The notes below the pieces were generated by a model. That model searched no databases. It worked only from the letters and a program-made list of their open reading frames with translations, and was not told the origin of the DNA. Positions 9,133 through 17,157 of a stretch of DNA of 64,000 nt are shown piece by piece. This stretch comes from Chryseobacterium vaccae (GTDB lineage Bacteria; Bacteroidota; Bacteroidia; Flavobacteriales; Weeksellaceae), in contig NZ_VSWH01000001.1 in the NCBI RefSeq assembly GCF_009602705.1, positions 4,885,001 to 4,949,000 of the forward strand, in the 5' to 3' direction. Both the position numbers and the translations under genes were made by a program. The number at the start of each line of letters is the position of its first letter. The stretch's first letter is position 1.

Positions 9133-9909
9133 ATGGCAAAAACCAACGATATTTCAGTTGAAGAAAAATTAAGAGCTTTATACGATTTACAGATCATTGA
9201 TTCAAGATTGGATGAAATCCGAAATACCAGAGGAGAATTGCCAATTGAAGTTGAAGATCTTGAAATTGAGATTGAAGGACTTGAAAAAAGAGCTGAAAAA
9301 TTTCATGCAGACATTAAGGATCAGGACGACCAGATCAAGACAAAGCATGAAGTAATCAACCATGCGAAAACTTTAATTGAAAAATACAAATCTCAGCAGG
9401 ATAATGTAAGAAACAATAAAGAGTTTGAGGCATTAGGAAAAGAAATGGAATTCCAGGATCTTGAAATTCAGCTTGCTGAAAAAAGAATTAAAGAATTCGG
9501 AGCTAAAATTGCTCATAAAAATGAAACTTTAAGTGAACTGAATGCAAAGATAGATGATCTTAAGAATCACTTGAAATTCAAAAAAGAAGAATTAGACGGT
9601 CTGATCTCTGAAACTCAGAAAGAAGAAGAATATCTGATTGAGAAGTCTAAAGAATTTGCAAGCCAGATTGACGAAAGATTATTGGCTTCTTACAACAGAA
9701 TCAGAACCAACTCTATCAACGGTCTTGCAGTAGTAGGATTGGAAAGAGGAGCTCCTAAAGGTTCATTCTTCACTATTCCACCTCAAAAGCAAATGGAAAT
9801 TGCCCAGAGAAAGAAAATCATCATTGATGAGCACTCTGGAAAAATCCTTGTTGATGATGAGTTGGTAATGGAAGAAAACGAAAAAATGAAATCTGTAATT
9901 AAATTCTAA
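9133..9909 (+). CDS. coiled-coil protein of the C4 zinc-ribbon family (zf-RING_7), cysteines lost
   Basis: 258 residues. A long antiparallel-type coiled coil at about 10-185 is rich in E/K heptads, followed by a compact C-terminal domain. The layout and the phrases GLAVVGLERG and FTIPPQKQMEIAQRKKIII match the CT398/HP0958-like zinc-ribbon family. In that family two CxxC pairs bind zinc; here the positions read GAPKGSF and IDEHSGKIL, so no cysteine remains. The fold may survive without metal. Family members have been linked to RNA or flagellar functions in other phyla; the role here is unknown. Translationally coupled to the Nif3 gene. Confidence 0.8.
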   Translation: MAKTNDISVEEKLRALYDLQIIDSRLDEIRNTRGELPIEVEDLEIEIEGLEKRAEKFHADIKDQDDQIKTKHEVINHAKTLIEKYKSQQDNVRNNKEFEALGKEMEFQDLEIQLAEKRIKEFGAKIAHKNETLSELNAKIDDLKNHLKFKKEELDGLISETQKEEEYLIEKSKEFASQIDERLLASYNRIRTNSINGLAVVGLERGAPKGSFFTIPPQKQMEIAQRKKIIIDEHSGKILVDDELVMEENEKMKSVIKF

Positions 9910-9931
9910 TTACCGGTTTTTAAAATAACAG

Positions 9932-9962
9932 AACTGCTTCAGAAATGGAGCGGTTTTTTTTA
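9932..9962 (+). terminator. probable terminator
   Basis: A 9-bp stem AACTGCTTC/GGAGCGGTT with two G-U pairs, followed by T8, just after the coiled-coil gene. Confidence 0.7.
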
Positions 9963-10058
9963 TATTATGGGAAGCCAAATAAAATAAATAAATCAAATCA
10001 ATATTTGCTCTTAATAACTTCCCTCTTCCAGCATTTTAACATTGTATAATCTTAGAGA

Positions 10059-11789
10059 TCAATTATTTTTAGGGACATAGCCTTCTTTTATCGTTACATT
10101 TCCGAAAGAATCTATGTAGGCAAAGGCTTCACCATAGTTTTCATAAAAAGACTGAAGGCCTACAAAATTTTTCTCAGAGGAAAGCCTGTGGCTATAAATC
10201 AGCGGGAGGATTTGTTTTCCGGTATTATCGTAAATCCCGAATTTCGATTTTTGGGCTACCAAAAAGAAATCCAGTTCCGTATTTCGAATGAAGCTGAACT
10301 GTGTAGGAATAATTTCCTTACCTCCTTTTACATCATATACTCCCCATTGTTTATTACCTGTTTCAGGGGATTTTCTGGCTACATGTACATATCCCGTCAT
10401 CGCTGATTCGGTAATCATATCATAGATGTTATTGAGGATGATTTTGTAGTTATTATCCATGATTCCGTATTTTCCGTCTTTCTTAAAGTAGATAAAATGA
10501 TTGGGATGGTTGGCTGACATGGAAGGCTCAAAAGTAAGGATGGGCTGATTAGAAGCAACGAAGGCTTCCGGCAGAATTTCATCATAGATAAAATCAGAAA
10601 TGACTTTTCCTTCTTTCACAATGGCCAGCTTATCTTTTTTTCTTAAAAACAAGAAAGGCTCTGAATGTTGTTCAAAAGAATTTACCCAGTAAATGATCTC
10701 ATCATAATCCACGTTAAAGTTTATTTTTTTTCCATCCAAGGTCATCAAATCTTCTGTCTGTTCCTTTACATCACCTGTATTGACCACTCCTTTTGCATAG
10801 TAATCAGAGGCAGCGATAAAATTATATTTAAAATCTGTAATCGGCTTAAGATCTTTGGTGAAAAGAGCTGCTTTATTATGTTGATTATGAACGACCACCG
10901 CTACATTTTTATCATTTCCTATATCATTAAAATAATGCATAGCTTCTTTTATGATGAGGTTTCCTTTCAGATCATAGGCGTATTTTTTATAATCATCGGT
11001 TCCGGCGACAAGAAACTGTGCTTTTTCCATATAATTGACATAGCTGAACTTCGCCGGAATAACCATTTTTGATGACGACAGATCATACACTCCGAATTTA
11101 TTTTTATCCGCAGGGCTGGCCACCATAAAGAGGGTATTGGTGAGAGGGATAACTTTGCTAAACTTTTTAGACAGTTTATAGATATCGGGGTTATTGTCAA
11201 GAGGTGTAGTTCCCTGAAGCTTATACAGACTTTCCTTATGTTTGATCTGTTCGCCTTTTTTATTGAGATAGATAGAAGATTCTCCCTGTTTTGCCTTGAA
11301 GATAGAATCTTTAAAAATCCTTGATTCAAACTTTTCCGGTTGGATTCTTTTGGCTACAGGCAGGTATTCTTCAAACCAGAGATGGTCATAGATAAAAGGA
11401 GTTTTCGGGCTGCCGTAATAATCGGAAATGGCCCATCCTTTTTCATTTTGAAGAAGGAAATGATCATGATAGCCGGGAAGTCCGGTCCAGGTATTATAGA
11501 TTCCTCGGATTTGTTTATATTCATTTTTAAGGATCTCTTTCCCATAAAGGTCTATTACTCCAAGCTTATTGTCTTTAACGGTTCCTGCATAAATTAAAAG
11601 CGGATTAAGGCTGATCGTATCGAACTTTCCTATACCGTCATAGCCTTTTTCTTTTTTCAGCTTTACATACTCGGATTGGAGAAGAGTTCCGGTTTTATCG
11701 GTCTGAAGCTTTTTTTGTGAAGCCAGAGGAACAGATAAACATAAAAATGCAAGCAAGGAACTTTTAAAATGGGTATAATGTGTAAACAT
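10059..11789 (-). CDS. secreted WG-repeat protein
   Basis: 576 residues from the ATG at 11789. A signal peptide covers about 1-24 (LLAFLCLSVPLAS). The body contains repeated units such as KFGVYDLSSSKMVIPAKF, KYGIMDNNYKIILNNIY, WGVYDVKGGKEIIPTQF and KFGIYDNTGKQILPLIY, the WG-repeat pattern (beta repeats likely to bind ligand or protein). An upstream in-frame ATG at 11810 is rejected because a TATCTTTG box at 11823-11816 would start the transcript near 11809. No lipobox and no sorting domain, so probably periplasmic. Partner unknown. Confidence 0.8.
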   Translation of the reverse strand: MFTHYTHFKSSLLAFLCLSVPLASQKKLQTDKTGTLLQSEYVKLKKEKGYDGIGKFDTISLNPLLIYAGTVKDNKLGVIDLYGKEILKNEYKQIRGIYNTWTGLPGYHDHFLLQNEKGWAISDYYGSPKTPFIYDHLWFEEYLPVAKRIQPEKFESRIFKDSIFKAKQGESSIYLNKKGEQIKHKESLYKLQGTTPLDNNPDIYKLSKKFSKVIPLTNTLFMVASPADKNKFGVYDLSSSKMVIPAKFSYVNYMEKAQFLVAGTDDYKKYAYDLKGNLIIKEAMHYFNDIGNDKNVAVVVHNQHNKAALFTKDLKPITDFKYNFIAASDYYAKGVVNTGDVKEQTEDLMTLDGKKINFNVDYDEIIYWVNSFEQHSEPFLFLRKKDKLAIVKEGKVISDFIYDEILPEAFVASNQPILTFEPSMSANHPNHFIYFKKDGKYGIMDNNYKIILNNIYDMITESAMTGYVHVARKSPETGNKQWGVYDVKGGKEIIPTQFSFIRNTELDFFLVAQKSKFGIYDNTGKQILPLIYSHRLSSEKNFVGLQSFYENYGEAFAYIDSFGNVTIKEGYVPKNN

Positions 11790-11815
11790 GGTTATATTTT
11801 CTGAAATCAAAGGTT

Positions 11816-11823
11816 CAAAGATA
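11816..11823 (-). promoter_or_regulatory. Bacteroidota -7 box TATCTTTG for the WG-repeat gene
   Basis: An exact TAnnTTTG match on the minus strand, 26 bases before the ATG at 11789. A TTG (as CAA at 11848-11850) lies 24 bases upstream, slightly beyond the usual spacing. The expected transcript start leaves a leader of about 20 nt and decides the start codon. Confidence 0.6.
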
Positions 11824-11853
11824 AAGAAATCTTATGCTGTTTTAATACAAAAT

Positions 11854-11880
11854 AAAAACCGCTTCAGTTGAAGCGGTTTC
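11854..11880 (-). terminator. rho-independent terminator of the acyl-CoA ligase gene
   Basis: Stem AAACCGCTT/AAGCGGTTT with loop CAGTTG; on the minus strand it is followed by a U tract. It lies just after the stop of the ligase gene. Confidence 0.85.
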
Positions 11881-11884
11881 TTTA

Positions 11885-13663
11885 TCATTCATGATGCTCA
11901 TACATTTTATTGTAGAGATCAATAAATTTTTCTTTAATGGCTTTTCTTTTCAGCTTCAGGGTAGGAGTAAGCAGACCTCCGTCAATGCCCCAAACTTCAG
12001 GAGTGAGCTCAATTTTTTTGATCTTTTCCCAGTTTCCAAGATGTTCGTTGATGCCGTCTATTTCTTTTTCAATTCTTGCTTTCAGTTCAGGGCTTTTAGC
12101 AATTTCTGCCGGAGTAGAACCAATATTTAAATTATTTCTCATCGCCCAGTTCTTGGCAAACTCGAAATCTGGCTGTACCAATGCGCATGGCATTTTCTCA
12201 CCATCACCTACCACCATGATCTGCTCGATGAATTTAGAAGCTTTGGCTAAATTTTCAATGGTTTGAGGAGCAATATATTTACCTCCGGATGTTTTAAACA
12301 TCTCTTTTTTACGATCTGTGATCTGAAGGAAACCTTCACTGTCGATGTGGCCAATATCTCCGGTTTTAAAGAATCCGTCATCGGTAAAGGCTTCTTTGGT
12401 CATCTCTTCATTTTTGAAATATCCTTTGAAGACAGAAGGTCCTTTTACCGTAATTTCACCATCTTCCTGGATCTTTACCTGTAGATTATCCAACGGAGGG
12501 CCTACCGTTCCGATTTTCATTTTATTCACACTGTTTACAGAGATTACAGGAGACGTTTCCGTTAAACCATATCCTTCCAGAATCGGAATTCCGGCGTTCT
12601 GGAACATCAGATTTAATCGTGTAGATAAAGCTGCAGAACCAGAAACCAATGTAATGATCTCACCTCCCAAACCTTCTCTCCACTTAGAAAATACCAGTTT
12701 GTCAGCAATGATCTGCTGTAATCCGGAAGGCTTGGAAACTTCCTTCTTTTTATTGATAAGATTCAGCGCCCAGAAAAATATTTTTGATTTAAGACCGCCG
12801 GCTGAAGACCCTGTATTATAGATTTTGTCGTATACTTTTTCAACCAGTCTTGGCACTACGCTCATGTAATGAGGCTTCACTTCTTTCACGTTTTCCCCCA
12901 TCTTATCGATGCTTTCTGCAAAGTATACGGAGAAACCGTTGTATTGGAAAAGATAGAAAAGCATTCTTTCAAAAATATGACAGATCGGAAGAAAGCTCAG
13001 AACTCGGGTATCCTTATAATCTAAACTTTTTTTCTTAGGAATTCTCGGAACAGAACCTAAAACATTGGAAACAATATTGTGGTGGGTAAGCATTACCCCT
13101 TTTGGTCTTCCCGTCGTTCCGGAAGTATAAATAATAGTCGCCAGATCCTCAGCGTTGATCGCATTGGAAAGATCCTCAACTTCAATTTGTGTTGAATCAT
13201 CTTCACCAAGATCCAGAATTTCTCTCCAGTTAGCTGCTCCGCTTATCGTATCGAAAGTGAAGATCCCCTGTAGAGTAGGAATGTTATGTTTTACCTTCAT
13301 TACCTTAGCAAGAAGCTCTTTATCTGAGACAAAACAGTATTGTATTTCGGCATTATTAAAGATGAATTCGTAATCTTCAGGAGAAATACTCGGATAAACA
13401 GGTACGGAAACTACCCCGATCTGGGATAGTCCGAAATCCATAATCGCCCATTCCGTACGGGAATTTGTTGTGATCAAAGCAATTTTGTCACCAGGTTTTA
13501 TACCCAGCTTCAGAAGCCCCCTGGATATCTTGTTGCCTTCATTGATAAACTCCTGTGTTGAAGTTTTTTTCCATTCACCCTGATATTTGGTCACAAACAT
13601 ATCCGTTTTAGGAAATTTTTCTAAAGCGTAATGTGGAATATCGAATAATCTCTTTATCGTCAT
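11885..13663 (-). CDS. long-chain fatty acid-CoA ligase (AMP-forming)
   Basis: 592 residues, the length of FadD15-type bacterial ligases. Adenylate-forming motifs are in order: P-loop YTSGTTGRPKGVMLTHHN (about 177-195), GYGLTETSPV (A5), KTGDIGHID (A7-like) and DRKKEMFKTSGGKYIAP (hinge and A10-like Lys). It activates a fatty acid with ATP and CoA at the membrane's inner face. The acyl-CoA dehydrogenase gene starts 243 bases away on the other strand, so the two divergent genes supply the entry and the first oxidation step of beta-oxidation. Exact chain-length preference cannot be read from sequence. Confidence 0.92.
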   Translation of the reverse strand: MTIKRLFDIPHYALEKFPKTDMFVTKYQGEWKKTSTQEFINEGNKISRGLLKLGIKPGDKIALITTNSRTEWAIMDFGLSQIGVVSVPVYPSISPEDYEFIFNNAEIQYCFVSDKELLAKVMKVKHNIPTLQGIFTFDTISGAANWREILDLGEDDSTQIEVEDLSNAINAEDLATIIYTSGTTGRPKGVMLTHHNIVSNVLGSVPRIPKKKSLDYKDTRVLSFLPICHIFERMLFYLFQYNGFSVYFAESIDKMGENVKEVKPHYMSVVPRLVEKVYDKIYNTGSSAGGLKSKIFFWALNLINKKKEVSKPSGLQQIIADKLVFSKWREGLGGEIITLVSGSAALSTRLNLMFQNAGIPILEGYGLTETSPVISVNSVNKMKIGTVGPPLDNLQVKIQEDGEITVKGPSVFKGYFKNEEMTKEAFTDDGFFKTGDIGHIDSEGFLQITDRKKEMFKTSGGKYIAPQTIENLAKASKFIEQIMVVGDGEKMPCALVQPDFEFAKNWAMRNNLNIGSTPAEIAKSPELKARIEKEIDGINEHLGNWEKIKKIELTPEVWGIDGGLLTPTLKLKRKAIKEKFIDLYNKMYEHHE

Positions 13664-13906
13664 GATTTTTTAAGTAATATTTAAAGAAATCTAAATATAA
13701 GCATTTTTTTTAATTGCAGATAGCAGAAACGACTAATTGAAAATTAATTGAATGCCTGCCATAATATATAAATCCGTAAAGCTTCTTCAGGATCTCAGGA
13801 ATATTAAAAACACAGTTTCATCTTTTTTACAGATTTCTAATTACCGATTCTATTTTCAGATTTCGCCAAAAAGTGTAAATTTACGGCTATCTAATTATTA
13901 TTTTTT

Positions 13907-15046
13907 ATGGACTTTAATTTATCCGAAGAACAGCTGATGATTCAGCAGGCTGCAAGAGATTTTGCGCAAAACGAACTATTACCTGAAGTTATTGAAAGAG
14001 ACCGCGACCAGAAATTCCCTACAGAACAGGTGAAGAAAATGGGTGAAATGGGACTTTTAGGAATGATGGTGGATCCTAAATACGGTGGTGCAGGTATGGA
14101 CAGCGTTTCTTACGTTCTGGCAATGGAGGAGATCGCAAAAATAGATGCTTCTGCAGCAGTGGTAATGTCTGTAAACAATTCATTGGTATGTGCAGGTCTT
14201 GAAAAGTTTGCTTCTGAAGAGCAGAAAGTAAAATATCTTACGCCTCTTGCAAGCGGACAGGTAATTGGTGCTTTTGCATTATCTGAGCCTGAAGCGGGTT
14301 CTGATGCGACTTCTCAGAAAACAACAGCTGAAGATAAAGGAGATTACTATCTTTTAAACGGGATTAAAAACTGGATTACGAATGGTGGAACTGCTTCTTA
14401 CTATATCGTCATTGCACAGACAGATCCTGAGAAAAAACATAAAGGAATCAACGCTTTCATCGTAGAAAGAGGTTGGGAAGGTTTCGAGATCGGAGCAAAA
14501 GAAGATAAACTGGGAATCAGAGGAAGTGATACGCACTCTTTGATCTTCAACAACGTAAAAGTTCCGAAAGAAAACAGAATCGGTGAAGACGGTTTCGGAT
14601 TCAACTTTGCAATGGCAGTACTTAACGGAGGAAGAATTGGTATTGCTTCTCAGGCTTTAGGAATTGCATCAGGAGCTTATGAACTGGCTTTAAAATATGC
14701 AAAAACAAGAAAAGCTTTCAAAACAGAAATCATCAACCACCAGGCAATTGCTTTCAAATTAGCAGATATGGCTACTCAGATCACGGCAGCAAGAATGTTA
14801 TGTTTCAAAGCTGCTTGTGAGAAAGATGCAGGAAAAGATATCTCTGAAAGTGGTGCAATGGCAAAATTATACGCTTCTCAGGTGGCTATGGATACTACCA
14901 TTGAAGCTGTACAGATTCACGGTGGATACGGATACGTAAAAGAATACCACGTAGAAAGACTGATGAGAGATGCGAAGATTACGCAGATCTATGAAGGTAC
15001 TTCTGAGATCCAGAAAATTGTGATCTCCAGAAGCATCGCAAAATAA
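13907..15046 (+). CDS. acyl-CoA dehydrogenase
   Basis: 379 residues, the normal length for the short/medium-chain FAD family. Visible motifs: FALSEPEAGSDA (flavin/substrate loop), NWITNGG, the helix with QTF-like dimer contacts replaced by YAKTRKAFKTEI, and IYEGTSEIQ near the end, where Glu363 is the expected catalytic base. It oxidises acyl-CoA to trans-2-enoyl-CoA and passes electrons to ETF. Its start overlaps no other gene; the next gene begins 22 bases after its stop, so they may be co-transcribed. It is more likely a short-chain or butyryl-type enzyme from its strong similarity to that class, but this is inference. Confidence 0.92.
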   Translation: MDFNLSEEQLMIQQAARDFAQNELLPEVIERDRDQKFPTEQVKKMGEMGLLGMMVDPKYGGAGMDSVSYVLAMEEIAKIDASAAVVMSVNNSLVCAGLEKFASEEQKVKYLTPLASGQVIGAFALSEPEAGSDATSQKTTAEDKGDYYLLNGIKNWITNGGTASYYIVIAQTDPEKKHKGINAFIVERGWEGFEIGAKEDKLGIRGSDTHSLIFNNVKVPKENRIGEDGFGFNFAMAVLNGGRIGIASQALGIASGAYELALKYAKTRKAFKTEIINHQAIAFKLADMATQITAARMLCFKAACEKDAGKDISESGAMAKLYASQVAMDTTIEAVQIHGGYGYVKEYHVERLMRDAKITQIYEGTSEIQKIVISRSIAK

Positions 15047-15068
15047 AAATAACATCAACACACTGCTT

Positions 15069-15434
15069 ATGAAAAAATCTTTGTGGATCACCCTCGGAGT
15101 TGTCCTTTTGCTGATAGGAGTATTTGTATGGTATAAATTTTTCTTCGTTTTCGGAGAAGGAGTAAAGTCCGGATATCTGAATTACGCCATGAAAAAAGGC
15201 TATGTCTTCAAAACCTATGAAGGAAAGCTGATTCAGGAAGGATTCGGAAGAGGAAAAACAGGCACGGTAACGAGCTATGAGTTTGAATTTTCTGTAGAAG
15301 ATCCTGAAATTTTCAAGCAATTGGAAACCAACAGCGGAAAAACTTTTGATCTTCATTATAAGGAATACAACGGAACGCTTCCGTGGAGAGGAAATACAAA
15401 GTTTATTGTAGATAAAGTAGTGAATATGAAATAA
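15069..15434 (+). CDS. small membrane-anchored protein of unknown function
   Basis: 121 residues. One N-terminal hydrophobic span (about 5-28) is followed by a short beta-rich domain with GYVFKTYEGKLIQEGF and LPWRGNTKFIVDKV. I recall members of this Bacteroidota family being labelled 6-phosphogluconate dehydrogenase in databases; nothing in the sequence (no Rossmann fold, too short) supports that name. Topology suggests a cytoplasmic-membrane anchor with the domain outside. It follows acyl-CoA dehydrogenase by 22 bases and is closed by a hairpin. Confidence 0.7.
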   Translation: MKKSLWITLGVVLLLIGVFVWYKFFFVFGEGVKSGYLNYAMKKGYVFKTYEGKLIQEGFGRGKTGTVTSYEFEFSVEDPEIFKQLETNSGKTFDLHYKEYNGTLPWRGNTKFIVDKVVNMK

Positions 15435-15438
15435 AATG

Positions 15439-15463
15439 AAAGGCTCCTGAAAGGGAGCCTTTG
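15439..15463 (+). terminator. hairpin, weak terminator
   Basis: A 9-bp perfect stem AAAGGCTCC/GGAGCCTTT with a 6-nt loop directly after the stop codon, but only a short T run. Confidence 0.6.
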
Positions 15464-15689
15464 CATTACAAACCACTTTTTATAATATATTTATAGTTTA
15501 CCCCGATTATGAGAACAGGGTAAACCCAATATTTGAAACAGATCATAAAATATTATTGTTTGTTTCAACATCATTTTATGAATAGTTAAATATAGAAAGA
15601 ACAGACTGTACGGATCGCTGATTTTTATTAAAATAATATTAAAAAATACAGGAGCTGAAATACACTTGAAATTTACGATCATAAACAAT

Positions 15690-15705
15690 AAAAAATCCGC
15701 CTCAG
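15690..15705 (-). other. distal half of a terminator hairpin split by the IS element
   Basis: A6 then TCCGCCTCAG. Joined to 17140-17147 (GAGACGGA) without the IS and one CAG copy, the minus strand reads TCCGTCTC-CT-GAGGCGGA followed by U6: an 8-bp hairpin with one G-U pair, correctly placed after the DUF4349 lipoprotein gene. Confidence 0.7.
15703..15705. repeat. target site duplication CAG, left copy
   Basis: The trinucleotide CAG directly outside the left IS end is repeated at 17137-17139 outside the right end, as expected for IS3-family insertion. Confidence 0.75.
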
Positions 15706-15730
15706 TGGACTGCCCCCAAAAAGTTAGACA
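15706..15730 (+). repeat. IS left terminal inverted repeat
   Basis: 25 bp starting TGGACTGCCCCCAAAAAG; pairs with 17112-17136 at 21 of 25 positions. Confidence 0.85.
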
Positions 15731-15750
15731 CTTTTTAGGGGCATTTTTTT

Positions 15751-16278
15751 ATGTATAGAAAAGAAAAATTTAGCGTTGCTTTCAAATTAGAATGTATTAA
15801 TCTTCACAAAAACTCTTATCGTTCGATTGAATCTATAGCAACAGAGAAAGGATTTAATGAAAGCAATCTGCGCAAATGGATTGGTTTTTATAACAAGTAC
15901 GTAATCTCGGGGCTACAACCGAGAAAAAACAAGAGCTATTCCCTGAATTTTAAGGTTAAAGTTCTAAAAGCCATCGAAACAGAACATATCTCCCAAAGGG
16001 AAGCATGTATCCGATTCGATATCGCAGCTCAGTCTAGCGTGTTGAATTGGCAAAGGGATTACGAAAAAAGTGGTATTTTAGGGTTAAAGAACAAACCCAA
16101 AGGAAGACCCTGCATTATGAGTGATCACAAGCGTAAGAAAAGAAAGTCCGATAAGCCATTGACCAGAGAAGAAGAACTTTTATTGGAAAACGAAAGGCTT
16201 CGAGCTGAAATTGATTTTCTAAAAAAGTTAGACGCCTTAACTCTCAAAAAGAACAAGCAGAGGCCATCGAAGGATTAA
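15751..16278 (+). CDS. IS3-family transposase OrfA (helix-turn-helix)
   Basis: 175 residues. Two DNA-binding helix-turn-helix segments are suggested (about 10-50: RSIESIATEKGFNESNLRKW; about 70-110: SQREACIRFDIAAQSSVLNW), followed by a charged linker and a leucine-zipper-like helix (EEELLLENERLRAEIDFLKK). OrfA recognises the IS ends. In this family orfA alone limits transposition and the fused OrfAB is the active enzyme. The frame overlaps orfB, and the slippery A AAA AAG at 16221-16227 lies in phase (last base of CTA, then AAA AAG). Confidence 0.9.
   Translation: MYRKEKFSVAFKLECINLHKNSYRSIESIATEKGFNESNLRKWIGFYNKYVISGLQPRKNKSYSLNFKVKVLKAIETEHISQREACIRFDIAAQSSVLNWQRDYEKSGILGLKNKPKGRPCIMSDHKRKKRKSDKPLTREEELLLENERLRAEIDFLKKLDALTLKKNKQRPSKD
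16221..16227 (+). promoter_or_regulatory. programmed -1 ribosomal frameshift heptamer A AAA AAG
   Basis: The heptamer is in phase with orfA as A|AAA|AAG. Slipping back one base continues into the orfB frame with VRRLNSQKEQ. The orfB frame is open from 16215, so the shift is possible only in this short stretch. Canonical for IS3-family elements. Confidence 0.85.
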
Positions 16279-17108
16279 GGCGAAAATATGACCTGTCACT
16301 CCTGCTGGATTGTACAGGTATGGCCAGAAGCAGTTTCTATTACCATCAGAAAGCTCTTGATAAAAAAGATAAATATGGAGAAGTAAAAACTTTGATAAAA
16401 CAGATTTATCATAGGCATAAAGGCCGGTTTGGATACCGTCGTATTACTTTGATTATGAAACAGCAAGGAATTGTAATTAATCATAAAACGGTCTTAAGAC
16501 TGATGAAGACCCTAGGATTGAAAAGTATCGTTAGGGTTAAAAAATACAGATCTTACCGGGGAGAGCAAGGCAGGATAGCACCAAATATTCTGGAGAGGAA
16601 CTTTAAGGCAGATCAGCCAAACAGAAAATGGGCCACTGATGTGACAGAATTTAACGTCTCGGGCAGTAAATTGTATCTTTCGCCGATAATTGATCTTTAC
16701 AATGGCGAGATTATCAGTTACGATCTCTCGGAAAGGCCTGCCTTTGCACAGGTTGTAAATATGCTCAAAAAAGGGCTCAGAAAAATCAAGAATACTGAAA
16801 ACCTCATTATCCACTCTGATCAAGGCTGGCAATATCAGATGAAAGCCTATCAGCATCTGTTAAAAGAAAAAGGCATTATCCAAAGTATGTCCCGCAAAGG
16901 AAACTGCCTGAATAATGCGGTAATAGAAAACTTCTTTGGAACTTTAAAATCTGAAATGTTCTATACTAAGAAATTTAAAACCATTGATGAGCTCAAAAAA
17001 GAAATAAAGAAGTATATCAATTACTACAATAACGACAGGATAAGACTTAATCTAAAAGGAAAGAGTCCGGTACAGTACCGAACTCTTTCATATAATAATA
17101 TTGTTTAA
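16227..17108 (+). CDS. IS3-family transposase OrfB (DDE integrase), made as OrfAB by frameshift
   Basis: The given start is the first codon read after the -1 frameshift; an internal ATG at 16320 (MARSSFYYHQ) could give OrfB alone. It contains an HTH_21-like segment (HRHKGRFGYRRITLIM) and the retroviral-integrase-type core with Asp in WATDVTEF, Asp in IIHSDQGWQY, and Glu in NAVIENFFGTLKSE, i.e. all three DDE residues. It cuts and joins the IS ends through a circle intermediate. The stop lies 28 bases from the right IS end. Confidence 0.92.
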   Translation, partial: VRRLNSQKEQAEAIEGLRRKYDLSLLLDCTGMARSSFYYHQKALDKKDKYGEVKTLIKQIYHRHKGRFGYRRITLIMKQQGIVINHKTVLRLMKTLGLKSIVRVKKYRSYRGEQGRIAPNILERNFKADQPNRKWATDVTEFNVSGSKLYLSPIIDLYNGEIISYDLSERPAFAQVVNMLKKGLRKIKNTENLIIHSDQGWQYQMKAYQHLLKEKGIIQSMSRKGNCLNNAVIENFFGTLKSEMFYTKKFKTIDELKKEIKKYINYYNNDRIRLNLKGKSPVQYRTLSYNNIV

Positions 17109-17111
17109 TTT

Positions 17112-17136
17112 TGTCTAAACTTTTGGGTGCAGTCTA
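17112..17136 (-). repeat. IS right terminal inverted repeat
   Basis: The reverse complement starts TAGACTGCACCCAAAAGT; 21 of 25 identical to the left repeat. A CAG target duplication follows at 17137-17139. Confidence 0.85.
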
Positions 17137-17157
17137 CAGGAGACGGACTATAAAAAT

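Larger units (their letters stand above)
15706..17136 (+). mobile_element. complete IS3-family insertion sequence (IS150-like), 1431 bp
   Basis: Imperfect 25-bp terminal inverted repeats match at 21 of 25 positions (left starts TGGACTGCCCCC, right TAGACTGCACCC). They are flanked by a 3-bp CAG duplication. Inside are two overlapping frames, orfA and orfB, with an A AAA AAG slippery heptamer between them and an intact DDE catalytic set. Both frames look undamaged, so the element may still move. It disrupts no protein; it splits the terminator hairpin of the minus-strand lipoprotein gene. Confidence 0.92.

Noticed and set aside
11790..11810. Longer N-terminus for the WG-repeat protein
   Set aside because: The TATCTTTG box at 11823-11816 would place the transcript start at about this codon, and the signal peptide begins properly at the inner ATG.
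15069..15434. 6-phosphogluconate dehydrogenase
   Set aside because: A name I recall for such proteins, but the sequence is 121 residues with a membrane helix and no dinucleotide-binding fold.
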